Shown here: piece after piece, positions 1 to 7,837 of the stretch
Position numbering within the stretch: position 1 is the first letter of the stretch
Layout: every line of letters begins with the position of its first letter
NCBI GenBank assembly: GCA_943372645.1
Contig: CALRZN010000012.1
Location: 62,001 to 126,000, forward strand
Direction: 5' to 3'
DNA length: 64,000 nucleotides
Origin: VBWE01 sp943372645
GTDB lineage: Bacteria; Bacteroidota; Bacteroidia; Palsa-965
Notes under the pieces: model-generated
Told to the model about the DNA's origin: nothing
Database searches by the model: none
Seen by the model: only the letters and a program-made list of their open reading frames with translations
Made by a program: the position numbers and the translations under genes

Positions 1-13
1 CCATGGTCGCAGC

Positions 14-976
14 TTATTCGGTGTAATTACTTTTGGTTCCCAGTTCCGCGCCGGTTGGTTCTTCGGCACGTACCTTGGCAATGAAAATATCGTTCATGGT
101 CGGAATCACTTCGTTGAACGAAAGAATTTCCGATGAACCGATAACGGCGTGCAGCAGGTCGTTCGGCGATGTTTTGCCGAGCAGTTTCACACGCACGGAG
201 CAGATGCCGTCGCCTTCTTTTTTTGCAACCAGTTCGGCGCCGGTCCACATGGCGTTTGTAAACGCAATCATGCTTCCGCGGAACGAAACATCGAACGTGT
301 TGGTGGCATACTGGCGGCGGATTTCTTTTACGTTGCCGTCGAGTATTTTTTTCGACTGGTGAATGAGCGCAATGTTATCGCACAGTTCTTCCACCGAGCC
401 CATGTTGTGTGTTGAAAGGATGATGGTTGCGCCGTTATCGCGCATGCGCAGTATTTCCTGTTTGATAAGCTGCGCATTAATCGGATCGAAGCCGCTGAAC
501 GGTTCGTCGAGGATGAGCAGGCGTGGTTCGTGCAGCACGGTTACAATAAACTGCACCTTTTGCTGCATGCCTTTCGAAAGTTCTTCCACTTTCTTTTTCC
601 ACCAGCCGCTCATTTCAAAGCGTTCGAACCATTCTTCGAGGCGTTTGCGGGCTTCTTTTTTCGGAAGGCCCTTCAGCTGCGCAAGATACATGGCCTGGTC
701 GCCCACGCTCATTTTGCGGTACAGTCCGCGCTCTTCGGGCAGGTAGCCGATGCTTTCGGAATGACTGGGTTCCAGCAGGCGCCCGTCAATAAGCACCGTG
801 CCGGAATCGGGACCGGTGATCTGGTTAATGATGCGGATCAGCGTGGTTTTACCCGCCCCGTTGGGACCGAGTAAACCGAAGATGCATTTTTCCGGAACGG
901 CAATGCTCACGTCATCCAAAGCAGTATGCGTGGCAAAGCGCTTGACAATGTTTTTAGCTTCGAGCAGGTAACTCAT
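14..976 (-). CDS. ABC transporter ATP-binding protein (NatA-like)
   Basis: Predicted ATPase subunit of an ABC exporter, 320 residues, acting at the cytoplasmic face of the inner membrane. Visible motifs are Walker A GPNGAGKT (about 37-44), the signature LSKGMQQK (133-140, a variant of LSGGQ), Walker B LLILDEP (about 153-159) and the switch histidine in STHN (190). About 110 residues follow the nucleotide-binding domain, resembling the C-terminal extension (DUF4162 type) of NatA-like ATPases. I chose the start MSYLLEAK; an in-frame ATG at 1039 would add 21 unrelated residues. A permease partner would be expected downstream, past the left window edge, so the substrate cannot be told from here. 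Confidence 0.9.
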   Translation of the reverse strand: MSYLLEAKNIVKRFATHTALDDVSIAVPEKCIFGLLGPNGAGKTTLIRIINQITGPDSGTVLIDGRLLEPSHSESIGYLPEERGLYRKMSVGDQAMYLAQLKGLPKKEARKRLEEWFERFEMSGWWKKKVEELSKGMQQKVQFIVTVLHEPRLLILDEPFSGFDPINAQLIKQEILRMRDNGATIILSTHNMGSVEELCDNIALIHQSKKILDGNVKEIRRQYATNTFDVSFRGSMIAFTNAMWTGAELVAKKEGDGICSVRVKLLGKTSPNDLLHAVIGSSEILSFNEVIPTMNDIFIAKVRAEEPTGAELGTKSNYTE

Positions 977-1175
977 AATAAGGCGAAGATAAGGAAAAGA
1001 AAACGCGTAATCATTCAGCCGCAGGGCAGCCACCTCCACAAAGGGAATATTCCGCCGGTACTTTTTCGGGCCAAACCCCTGGATAACGCATAATGGATGA
1101 ACATTGTTGTTTCCGATGTTAATTCAGGTATATTTGATTAATTCACACTCCAGACAAAACATTAATCCACACACG

Positions 1176-2069
1176 ATGTCACTTACTGCTCTTCCTTCCG
1201 ATTTTGATTACGGTTTTGACCTGTCGGCAGAATCACCCGGCGATTTTTCGGAACCACCTGTTGTTGCTGATCTGCCGCCATCGGCCTGGGTAAACCTCGA
1301 TTTCGTTCCACCTCCCGGCGACCAGGGCGCCTGTCCTTCCTGTTGTGCCTGGGCTTCGGTATATGGTCTTGTATCATTTAAAGCCGCGTCGGAAGGTGAT
1401 TATATGCCGAACAAGCCAAACCTGCAGGCCAGCCCGGCCTACATCTATATCCAGGTCATGCAGGCTATGAGTATGGCAGCGGGAACATGCAAAGGCTCGG
1501 GATTTAAAGACTATTTTAATATTCTGCATGCCGAAGGAACGCCAACACTGGAAGCTGCGCCATATACACTGGTTGCAAAAAATACGGACAACGAAAATGA
1601 TGCTGTTGATGCTGTAAAATTGGGAAGTTCGCAATGCCAGGAAATCTGGAAACTGTATGCCGGCGAAACTCCGGCAATGAATACAGCATTCAAGGTAAAT
1701 AACATGAAGAAGGTAAATACACGTTTGCTTGATAACATAAAAAAAGTGCTTGCATCCGGCTATCCGGTTGCCTACGGCACACGACTTTATACCGATTTTA
1801 AAACGTACGACGGTAAAAATGTGCCGTATATCGGAAACGGTGAAATATGGATGAATGGCGACAAGCCGGGTGGGCACTGCATGATGATCCTCGGCTATGA
1901 TGATAATTACAAAAACAAAGGCATGGGCGCATTTCTCATTCAAAACAGCCTGGGAACCGGGTGGGGGGAGAATGGCCGGGTGTGGATGTCGTACCTTACA
2001 TTCGAAATTCTTGCACAGGGGTCGGGACATTATTTCCCGCAAGAAGTCAAGCCGACCAAAATCAACTGA
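1176..2069 (+). CDS. Papain-like (C1 family) cysteine peptidase, no signal peptide
   Basis: Predicted cysteine peptidase of the papain fold, 297 residues. The active-site region reads DQGACPSCCAWA, aligning with papain QGSCGSCWAF, so the nucleophile is Cys56; the oxyanion Gln is Q50. The histidine is in GGHCMMILGYDD and the asparagine in QNSLGTGWGENG, where the usual NSWG tryptophan is leucine. The start is MSLTALPS; a longer in-frame start at 1104 adds 24 residues. Neither version begins with a convincing signal peptide, and there is no long propeptide, which is unusual for a C1 peptidase and suggests a cytoplasmic protein or non-classical export. The substrate is unknown. The next gene begins 70 bp downstream on the same strand. 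Confidence 0.82.
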   Translation: MSLTALPSDFDYGFDLSAESPGDFSEPPVVADLPPSAWVNLDFVPPPGDQGACPSCCAWASVYGLVSFKAASEGDYMPNKPNLQASPAYIYIQVMQAMSMAAGTCKGSGFKDYFNILHAEGTPTLEAAPYTLVAKNTDNENDAVDAVKLGSSQCQEIWKLYAGETPAMNTAFKVNNMKKVNTRLLDNIKKVLASGYPVAYGTRLYTDFKTYDGKNVPYIGNGEIWMNGDKPGGHCMMILGYDDNYKNKGMGAFLIQNSLGTGWGENGRVWMSYLTFEILAQGSGHYFPQEVKPTKIN

Positions 2070-2139
2070 TCAGCAGCATCTGTTTTGCAGCGAACAATTA
2101 CAGACCCGTTTTGTTATCCTATAACAGGACGATGATTTT

Positions 2140-2976
2140 ATGCTTTCACGCTTTCTCATCCGGTTAATACAACGCATTACCACCACCTTCGGCAAAACGG
2201 TTGATCCTGAAACGCCGTGGATGAAACAAACCGTTATCGGAACGGAGGTGATCGGCCGCAGTTTTTACAAACGGCACGTGGAGCAGCACAACCTGCGCAT
2301 AACACCACCCACCGGTCGCGAAGGACTCATGCAGCACATGAGCGAACTCAATGGCCCGCACTTTGATGCGGCGAAGGTACATCCGCTTATCCACGATTTT
2401 TATACGGAAACCGCACGCTGGAAATTTGATATTGACGTAAAATGGAACCGCCTGCTGAAACCGTTTGTCGGCCTGTTTATGAACGTGGTGGCCGCCCGTG
2501 TGGAGCAGCTGAATTTTCCGCGCAGCAAAAAAGACATTGCCGACGGCATGAGCAGCGAACTGTACCCGATAACCGATGCAGCAGGAAACCGGCTTTACAC
2601 CTGCTGGCTGCGCTGTCTGCCCTCGAGCGGTAAAGTGATTTATGCCGGGTTTTACACACCTGCGCATGTACCTGCGTACGACGGCGGCATTGTAAAAACC
2701 ACCTTCCCGCTACCCGGCGGAAATGTAACCGTCATTTTATATCCCGAAGCAATGCCCGATGGTTCGTTCCGTTTTATTTCGAAAGGCAACAAACACGGCG
2801 GACCGGGTTATTACCGCGTACACAAAACAAAAAAAGGCAAACTGAAAATGCTGATGCTGCCCCTGCGCGAAGCGCTGCACCTGGTTCCGCAGGCCGACGG
2901 CACCATTGCCGCCACGCACCGGTTTACGTTGTGGAATGTGCCGGTGGTGATGCTGCGGTTCGGGATTTACCGGTGA
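2140..2976 (+). CDS. Conserved hypothetical protein, 278 aa
   Basis: An ordinary coding region by length, codon use and start, but I do not recognise the family. The protein has no obvious signal peptide or hydrophobic membrane helix beyond a short amphipathic N-terminus (MLSRFLIRLIQRI). The middle (about residues 85-190) alternates charged and aromatic residues, and the C-terminal third has GGPGYYRVHK and a run of basic residues (KTKKGKLK). It follows the papain-like peptidase on the same strand, so co-transcription is possible. A degenerate copy of its last nine codons and stop (V-M-P-L-F-G-I-Y-R-stop) recurs about 220 bp downstream, after a dispersed repeat. Confidence 0.7.
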   Translation: MLSRFLIRLIQRITTTFGKTVDPETPWMKQTVIGTEVIGRSFYKRHVEQHNLRITPPTGREGLMQHMSELNGPHFDAAKVHPLIHDFYTETARWKFDIDVKWNRLLKPFVGLFMNVVAARVEQLNFPRSKKDIADGMSSELYPITDAAGNRLYTCWLRCLPSSGKVIYAGFYTPAHVPAYDGGIVKTTFPLPGGNVTVILYPEAMPDGSFRFISKGNKHGGPGYYRVHKTKKGKLKMLMLPLREALHLVPQADGTIAATHRFTLWNVPVVMLRFGIYR

Positions 2977-2988
2977 TGTGCTTATTTC

Positions 2989-3104
2989 ATTAACCACAAA
3001 GCCCACGAAGGTTTGCACAAAGGGCACCAAGGTTATTTTCATCGTGTTCATCGTGCATGCCTTGGTGTGTGCGAATGACCGTGCGGCAGGGCATCGTGGT
3101 TAAT
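2989..3104. repeat. Dispersed IR-bounded repeat, copy 1
   Basis: A 116 bp intergenic element bounded by the perfect 9-bp inverted repeat attaaccac / gtggttaat. It shares most of its sequence with 4831-4955, including the blocks cacgaaggtttgcacaaagg, gttcatcgtgcatgcctt and gtgcggcagggcatcgtg. No coding potential was seen. It sits immediately 3' of the gene ending at 2976. Confidence 0.85.
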
Positions 3105-3166
3105 GGAAAATGCAGAAACTTGTTTTTCTGCCAAATCAGTCAGCCACCGGAAAATCTTTTTGTATG

Positions 3167-3200
3167 GTGATGCCGCTGTTCGGGATTTATAGGTGATGCA
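3167..3200. repeat. Partial duplicate of the preceding gene's 3' end
   Basis: The sequence from about 3167 to 3200 closely repeats 2947-2980, the last codons and stop of the upstream gene: both contain a ttcgggattta..ggtgatg string, and in frame it reads V-M-P-L-F-G-I-Y-R-stop against V-M-L-R-F-G-I-Y-R-stop. The rest of 3105-3208 holds nothing I recognise. Confidence 0.65.
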
Positions 3201-3208
3201 GACCTGTT

Positions 3209-4738
3209 TTATTTATTCCAGATCACTTCCATTTTATTATTCAGACTTCCTTCGCGGATCACACCGTTTTCTTCTTTTTTTACGCGCAGGTAACGGCTGG
3301 TGATTTCGGAATACTCAAAAGGTAAAATGGGTTTCATGGTTAAATGATGAATGATGCCCCAGTATCCGTTTTTCAGCAGGGCGAGTCCGACGACGTTTTT
3401 TTCGGAATAATCGCGCAGGAAATTATATTTTTCATATTCAAATGCCGTCAGTTCTTTTCCGTGCAGATCAACAACGCCGTATAACCCGTTTTTTTTCAGG
3501 ATGAAATACGTGTCAAAAACCAACCTGTCGGAAATGCTGGTGTATTTGTAGGGCCAGCGCAGGTGCTGATTTTCCTCCGCCTGGTAAAGAAAAGGAATCA
3601 CCACTTCACCGGATTCCATGTTGATCAATCCCCAGCGGTTATTTTTTACGGCACCCATCAGGTGCATTTTTTCAGTGAGTTTTTCATTCCCATATCCCGA
3701 AGCCGGGTCAAGGTCATACACCGGCGGTATGGTCATCTTTTTTGTTTTCGTATCAAAAATTCCCTGGCGTTCGTTTTTGGCGGTAAGCAATACAAAACGG
3801 TTGTCAATAATCTTATGGTTGATCACAACGCCCAGGCTGTCTGCCAGTTTCTTCCCGGTACTGTCAATAATCTCCAGGTTCCGGTCTTTGTAAAGGAAAA
3901 ACACACCGTTTAATCCCATGTTTACCCGGTTCGACCAGTCCCAGTCGGAATGGTCGCTGATGTTGTATTCAAACGGAATTACCTCTTTGCCTGCAGGTGT
4001 AATTACCCCGTTTTTTTTATTTTCATTCACCGCAAGCAGCAGGTTGCCGCAACCCGGTTCTGACCGGAGTGATGCATACGATTTGCCCTTCAGCGGTTTT
4101 ACATTCCGGTCGTAGATGTGATGCCAGCCGGATTTGTCCTTCACCATGTAATTGCCGCCGGGAATTTCCTTCACATTGTCGATCGAATCGAGGAGTGTTT
4201 TGCCGGTGCGGTCAATCAGTTTTGCATCGGCATATTTGGGGCGATACATGAAGTGATGGTTCACCGGTGATTCATAAATTTCGGAGGAGGAAAATGGCAG
4301 TTTGCAGAGTACAGTGCCTGTATTCATATTAAACAGGTAAGCATCGTAGTCTGTTTCTACCAGGGTTATCTCCGGGTTGCGGATGGTGTCTGGTTTTATA
4401 ACGGATGTCCATTCCACTTCGGTGGGAATATGCTTTACCCGGCAGCTTTCGCCTTTTTCAGAAAAAACAATGATACCGGTGCTGAGGCGGAACAGTTCTG
4501 CTTTCTTTTTACGCACAACAGCCAGGTAACGGTTGTCGGCCATGAAATTTACACTGTTTTTTGGCGTGCGTATGGAGTCAATGCGGTCGCAGTTTTTCAG
4601 TACCAGCTCGCCGGTTAATCCGTTGCGCAGGTCGTAGGTGCCTTTGGCGTTCTGTTCAATTTTGTAAGTAACGCCTTGCTGTGCAGGCATAGCTATAACA
4701 AAGCCGGCAAGCAGCAGCACTGTATTCAGTAAACGCAT
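3209..4738 (-). CDS. Secreted WG-repeat protein
   Basis: A 509-residue protein with an N-terminal signal peptide (hydrophobic run from about residue 5, ending near MPAQQ). Several WG-type repeats are visible, each with a G-x-W/Y-G-x-I/V turn followed by a strand and a P-F-x-Y core: GVITPAGKEVIPFEYN, WGLINMESGEVVIPFLYQ, YGVVDLHGKELTAFEYE and WGIIHHLTMKPILPFEY. WG repeats are common in Bacteroidota and are thought to form beta-rich binding surfaces, but a specific ligand is rarely known. There is no T9SS tail, so the protein is probably periplasmic. It is monocistronic as far as I can see, with dispersed repeats on both sides. Confidence 0.82.
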   Translation of the reverse strand: MRLLNTVLLLAGFVIAMPAQQGVTYKIEQNAKGTYDLRNGLTGELVLKNCDRIDSIRTPKNSVNFMADNRYLAVVRKKKAELFRLSTGIIVFSEKGESCRVKHIPTEVEWTSVIKPDTIRNPEITLVETDYDAYLFNMNTGTVLCKLPFSSSEIYESPVNHHFMYRPKYADAKLIDRTGKTLLDSIDNVKEIPGGNYMVKDKSGWHHIYDRNVKPLKGKSYASLRSEPGCGNLLLAVNENKKNGVITPAGKEVIPFEYNISDHSDWDWSNRVNMGLNGVFFLYKDRNLEIIDSTGKKLADSLGVVINHKIIDNRFVLLTAKNERQGIFDTKTKKMTIPPVYDLDPASGYGNEKLTEKMHLMGAVKNNRWGLINMESGEVVIPFLYQAEENQHLRWPYKYTSISDRLVFDTYFILKKNGLYGVVDLHGKELTAFEYEKYNFLRDYSEKNVVGLALLKNGYWGIIHHLTMKPILPFEYSEITSRYLRVKKEENGVIREGSLNNKMEVIWNK

Positions 4739-4830
4739 AAGTGATTATTTGTTTTGGGTCCGCACAAAATTACAAATTATACTGCACGTCAGTGCTTTTT
4801 ATATTGCGATGCTTTAGATGTTCTTACTTC

Positions 4831-4955
4831 ATTAACCACTCCGCCGCGGCGGAGGCCACGAAGGTTTGCACAAAGGGCTCGAAGGTTATTTCTTCGTGTT
4901 CATCGTGCATGCCTTGGTGTGTGCGAAGATTGTGCGGCAGGGCATCGTGGTTAAT
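4831..4955. repeat. Dispersed IR-bounded repeat, copy 2
   Basis: Second copy (125 bp) of the element at 2989-3104, again bounded by attaaccac / gtggttaat. It differs mainly by a small insertion near the left end that contains the palindrome tccgccgcggcgga. It lies between the WG-repeat gene and the dnaJ terminator. Confidence 0.85.
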
Positions 4956-4980
4956 GAAAAGTGCAACTTGCATTTTCAAC

Positions 4981-5013
4981 AAAAAAAGGCCATCCAAACG
5001 GACAGCCTTTTTG
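4981..5013 (-). terminator. Terminator-like hairpin after dnaJ
   Basis: An inverted repeat aaaaaggc ... gccttttt with an additional tcc/gga inner pairing and a small internal loop. Read on the minus strand it lies about 20 bases past the dnaJ stop codon and ends in a run of T, as expected for an intrinsic terminator. Confidence 0.7.
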
Positions 5014-5033
5014 TATGAAATTAAGATCAGTTA

Positions 5034-6179
5034 TTACGTAAAAAACTCCTTCATCCGATCAAAGAAGTTGCGGTCTTTTTTGTTCGGTGCCGGTTTAAAG
5101 TTTTTGGCATCGCGCATTTTTTCGAGGTGTTGTTTTTCTTCGCTGCTGAGGTGCTGCGGGGTCCACACCTGCAGGCTTACGAGCAGGTCGCCGCGGCCGT
5201 AACCGTTCAGATCGGGAATGCCTTTGCCTTTGAGGCGCAGAATTTTTCCCGACTGCGTGCCCGCATCCACTTTAACGCGGGCTTTGCCGTCGAGCGTCGG
5301 AATTTCAATTGATGTGCCGAGCGCAGCGTCTGCAAAGTTGAGGTGGTATTCGTGCAACAGGTTGTTATCCTGGCGGATGAAGTGTTCGTGATCGGCCACT
5401 TCAATGGCAACAATCAGGTCGCCGGGTATGCCGCTGCGCGGACCTGCGTTGCCTTTGCCGCTTACATTCAGCTGTATGCCATCATGCACACCGGCGGGAA
5501 TACGCAGCGTGGTTACTTCTTCGCCGCGCACAATGCCGTCGCCGTAGCAGCTTTTGCATTTGTCGGTAATGGTTTGTCCTTCACCGCCGCAGGCCGGGCA
5601 GGCCGACGTGGTCTGCATGCGCCCGAGTATGGTGTCCTGCACACGGTTCACCTGTCCGCGCCCGTTGCAGGTGCCGCATTTGGAATAGGCGGAACCGTTG
5701 GCTGCGCCGGTGCCGGAGCATTTGTCGCAGGAAACGTATTTCTGTACTTTGATTTTCTTTTCGCAACCGGTGGCTACTTCTTCAAGCGTGAGTTTTACTT
5801 TCACGCGCAGGTTGGAGCCTTTGTTCACACGTCGGCCGCGCTGCCCGCCACCACCTCCGCCGAAGTTGAATGCGCCGCCGAAAATATCGCCGAAGTTGGA
5901 GAAGATGTCCTCCATGTTATGGTATCCGCCGGCCCCGCCGCCGCCTGCCGCACCGCCCACGCCGGCATGGCCGAACTGGTCGTAACGCTGGCGTTTCTGC
6001 TGATCGCTCAGCACTTCGTAAGCTTCAGCTGCTTCCTTGAATTTATCTTCGGCCGCTTTGTCGCCCGGGTTTTTATCCGGATGATATTTAATGGCCTGTT
6101 TGCGGTAGGCTTTTTTTATTTCGTCGGCGCTGGCGCTTTTCGAAACTTCCAGGATGTCGTAATAATCGCGTTTGCTCAT
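5034..6179 (-). CDS. dnaJ: Molecular chaperone DnaJ
   Basis: Hsp40 co-chaperone that delivers unfolded protein to DnaK and stimulates its ATPase; cytoplasmic, 381 residues, normal length. The domains run in the canonical order. The J domain (1-70) carries HPD at 33-35. A very glycine-rich G/F linker spans about 72-118. Four zinc-binding CxxCxGxG repeats follow, beginning at CDKC (151), CGTC (168), CPAC (194) and CKSC (208). The C-terminal substrate-binding region runs to the end. It is the second gene of a grpE-dnaJ pair, 35 bp after grpE, and is followed by a terminator-like hairpin. dnaK is not in the window. Confidence 0.98.
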   Translation of the reverse strand: MSKRDYYDILEVSKSASADEIKKAYRKQAIKYHPDKNPGDKAAEDKFKEAAEAYEVLSDQQKRQRYDQFGHAGVGGAAGGGGAGGYHNMEDIFSNFGDIFGGAFNFGGGGGGQRGRRVNKGSNLRVKVKLTLEEVATGCEKKIKVQKYVSCDKCSGTGAANGSAYSKCGTCNGRGQVNRVQDTILGRMQTTSACPACGGEGQTITDKCKSCYGDGIVRGEEVTTLRIPAGVHDGIQLNVSGKGNAGPRSGIPGDLIVAIEVADHEHFIRQDNNLLHEYHLNFADAALGTSIEIPTLDGKARVKVDAGTQSGKILRLKGKGIPDLNGYGRGDLLVSLQVWTPQHLSSEEKQHLEKMRDAKNFKPAPNKKDRNFFDRMKEFFT

Positions 6180-6214
6180 TGCATCAGTGGTGTGTTACAC
6201 ACCGTATAAAAAAA

Positions 6215-6814
6215 TCAATTGCCTACAATCACTTTAGCGAAGCGGATCACTTTTCCGCCCAGCAGGTACCCTTTTTCCAGTTCATCCACCACTTTGCCTT
6301 TCATGTCCTCGCTTGGTGCGGGAATGTTGGTGAGGGCTTCGTGCATGTCGGTATCAAATGGCTGCCCGACGGTGTTCATCGGTTCGAGGCCTTTCTGCAA
6401 AAGCAGGTTGCGGAACTTTTGCTGAACGAGTTTTACGCCTTCATTTACCGCAGCGATATCGGTGGCGGTTTCATTGCTTTTTACAGCGCGTTCAAAATCG
6501 TCGAGAATCGGCAGCAGGCTTTTGATTACGTCTTCACCGGCTGTTTTCAGCAGGTCGATGCGTTCGCGGCTGGTGCGTTTGCGGTAGTTGTCAAACTCCG
6601 AATACAGGCGCAGGTATTTGTCGTTGGCCTCGGCCAGTTTCTGTTCGAATTCAGCCGTTTTATCTGCAGGTTCGTTTACCGGGTTGGTAACTGTATTTTC
6701 CGGGTTTTCGGCAGTGGTTTCCGGAGTCTGTTCCTGTTCCGTAGCGGGAACTTCGTTCTGGAGGTCTTTTTCCTCGTTGCTCATTTTATCAAACAGTTTT
6801 TTAAATATATCCAT
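6215..6814 (-). CDS. grpE: Nucleotide exchange factor GrpE
   Basis: Exchange factor for DnaK, 199 residues from the chosen start MDIFKKLFDKMSNEE. A shorter start at MSNEE (6784) is equally plausible, and the longest in-frame ATG (6886) adds residues that look unrelated. The acidic, low-complexity first ~60 residues are typical. They are followed by the long coiled-coil helix (KLAEANDKYLRLYSEFDNYR) and the conserved beta-rich C-terminal domain (DTDMHEAL, LEKGYLLGGKVIRFAKVIVG). It is co-transcribed with dnaJ, which begins 35 bp downstream. Confidence 0.96.
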   Translation of the reverse strand: MDIFKKLFDKMSNEEKDLQNEVPATEQEQTPETTAENPENTVTNPVNEPADKTAEFEQKLAEANDKYLRLYSEFDNYRKRTSRERIDLLKTAGEDVIKSLLPILDDFERAVKSNETATDIAAVNEGVKLVQQKFRNLLLQKGLEPMNTVGQPFDTDMHEALTNIPAPSEDMKGKVVDELEKGYLLGGKVIRFAKVIVGN

Positions 6815-6968
6815 GACGGAATGACCGGATCCGTGCATTACGGATGCCCAAAGCAGGCTTTTTCCCTGTCGTTTTATAATATTCAAACATCAGGCCGCCC
6901 CGGCCGACGCGAAGATAAGCAGACAAAATGTCATATTGTTTGATTGGGGAAAATATAGCATACGTTCA

Positions 6969-7111
6969 GTCGGCAGTCTTCAGTCAGGCAGTCTTCAGTC
7001 GGCAGTCAGCTACAATGTGCTTCCTGCATATAACAAAACAGCCCGAAAGCGAAGCTTCCAGGCTGTTTAAAACGTTAATGACTGAAGACTGCCGACCGCC
7101 GACTGCCGACC
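6969..7111. repeat. Nested inverted repeat with iterated arms (locus 1)
   Basis: The left arms at 6969-6985 and 6987-7007 are built from the word gtcggcagtcttcagtc. The right arm at 7080-7111 carries its reverse complement gactgaagactgccgac plus another gccgac iteration. The arms enclose a separate terminator-like hairpin (7036-7068). The same words make the outer arms at 37439-37564. Confidence 0.85.
7036..7068 (-). terminator. Terminator-like hairpin after the TlpA-like gene
   Basis: Stem aaacagcc (7036-7043) / ggctgttt (7061-7068), with gaagcttc in the loop, flanked by A and T runs. It lies about 50 bases beyond the stop of the TlpA-like gene and upstream of grpE. Confidence 0.6.
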
Positions 7112-7117
7112 GTTATT

Positions 7118-7774
7118 TTAGTTCTTTGACCCCGTAGTAGCCGTAGACGGTTTGGTTTTCACCTTTGTTTTTTTGGGTTTCGGTTTGGTGCCGGTAGTCC
7201 CTTTTTTCTTGTCTTCGCGGGCTTTCAGTTTTTTCTTGATGATTTCCGGATCTTTTTCCAGTTGTGTTTCGAGTGCTTTATCCAGTGCTGCCCCGCGCAG
7301 GTTTTTGGCAATGATTACGCCGTTGGCATCAATCAGCACGTTGGTCGGAATGGAGTTGATCTGGTAGGTGCGGGCGGCTTCGCTGCTCCACCATTTCAGG
7401 TCACTCACGTGGTACGGCCAGTTGAGGCTGTCTTTGGCGATGGCTTTTTTCCAGGCGTCGAGGCCGTTTTCGCGGTCGAGCGATACGTTGTAAACCGCAA
7501 ACTGGTCGCCGGAGGTGAATACGGCATCTTTATAAAGTTTGTAGGCTTTCACCACGTTCGGGTTTTCCATGCGGCAGGGACCGCACCACGATGCCCAGAA
7601 GTCAATAAGCACCACCTTGCCGCGCAGCGACGAAAGCGGGATGAGCGAATCGTTCGGATTTTTCAGGCTGATTTCAGGAGCAATATCACCTACATTGAGG
7701 CCGATAACCGGTGTGGTTTGTGCGGCAGCGCCGAGGCTGAGCGACAGCAGTGCAACAGTGAGCAGTTTTTTCAT
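7118..7774 (-). CDS. Secreted TlpA/ResA-type thioredoxin-fold protein
   Basis: A 218-residue exported redox protein with a signal peptide (MKKLLTVALLSLSLGAAAQ) and an AhpC/TSA-redoxin domain. The active-site motif is WASWCGPC, with Cys64 and Cys67 as the redox pair. The conserved cis-proline region is visible as NSIPTNVLID. Family members act in the periplasm in thiol-disulfide exchange, for example in cytochrome c maturation or general reduction; the particular client cannot be told here. The last ~45 residues are an unusual tail rich in Lys, Thr and Pro (KPKPKKTKVKTK), probably disordered. The gene is alone between two minus-strand operons, with a terminator-like hairpin downstream. Confidence 0.9.
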   Translation of the reverse strand: MKKLLTVALLSLSLGAAAQTTPVIGLNVGDIAPEISLKNPNDSLIPLSSLRGKVVLIDFWASWCGPCRMENPNVVKAYKLYKDAVFTSGDQFAVYNVSLDRENGLDAWKKAIAKDSLNWPYHVSDLKWWSSEAARTYQINSIPTNVLIDANGVIIAKNLRGAALDKALETQLEKDPEIIKKKLKAREDKKKGTTGTKPKPKKTKVKTKPSTATTGSKN

Positions 7775-7837
7775 GTGTTTAAGTTACGATTAATCGGTTA
7801 ATCCGGTTTGTTAAAATGTGACAAACGGAACAGACGT

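Noticed and set aside
5343..6209. Long open frame opposite dnaJ, and many similar antisense frames over other genes
   Set aside because: They are shadows of well-supported genes; their translations are rich in Phe, Gly, Val and His runs and match no known family.
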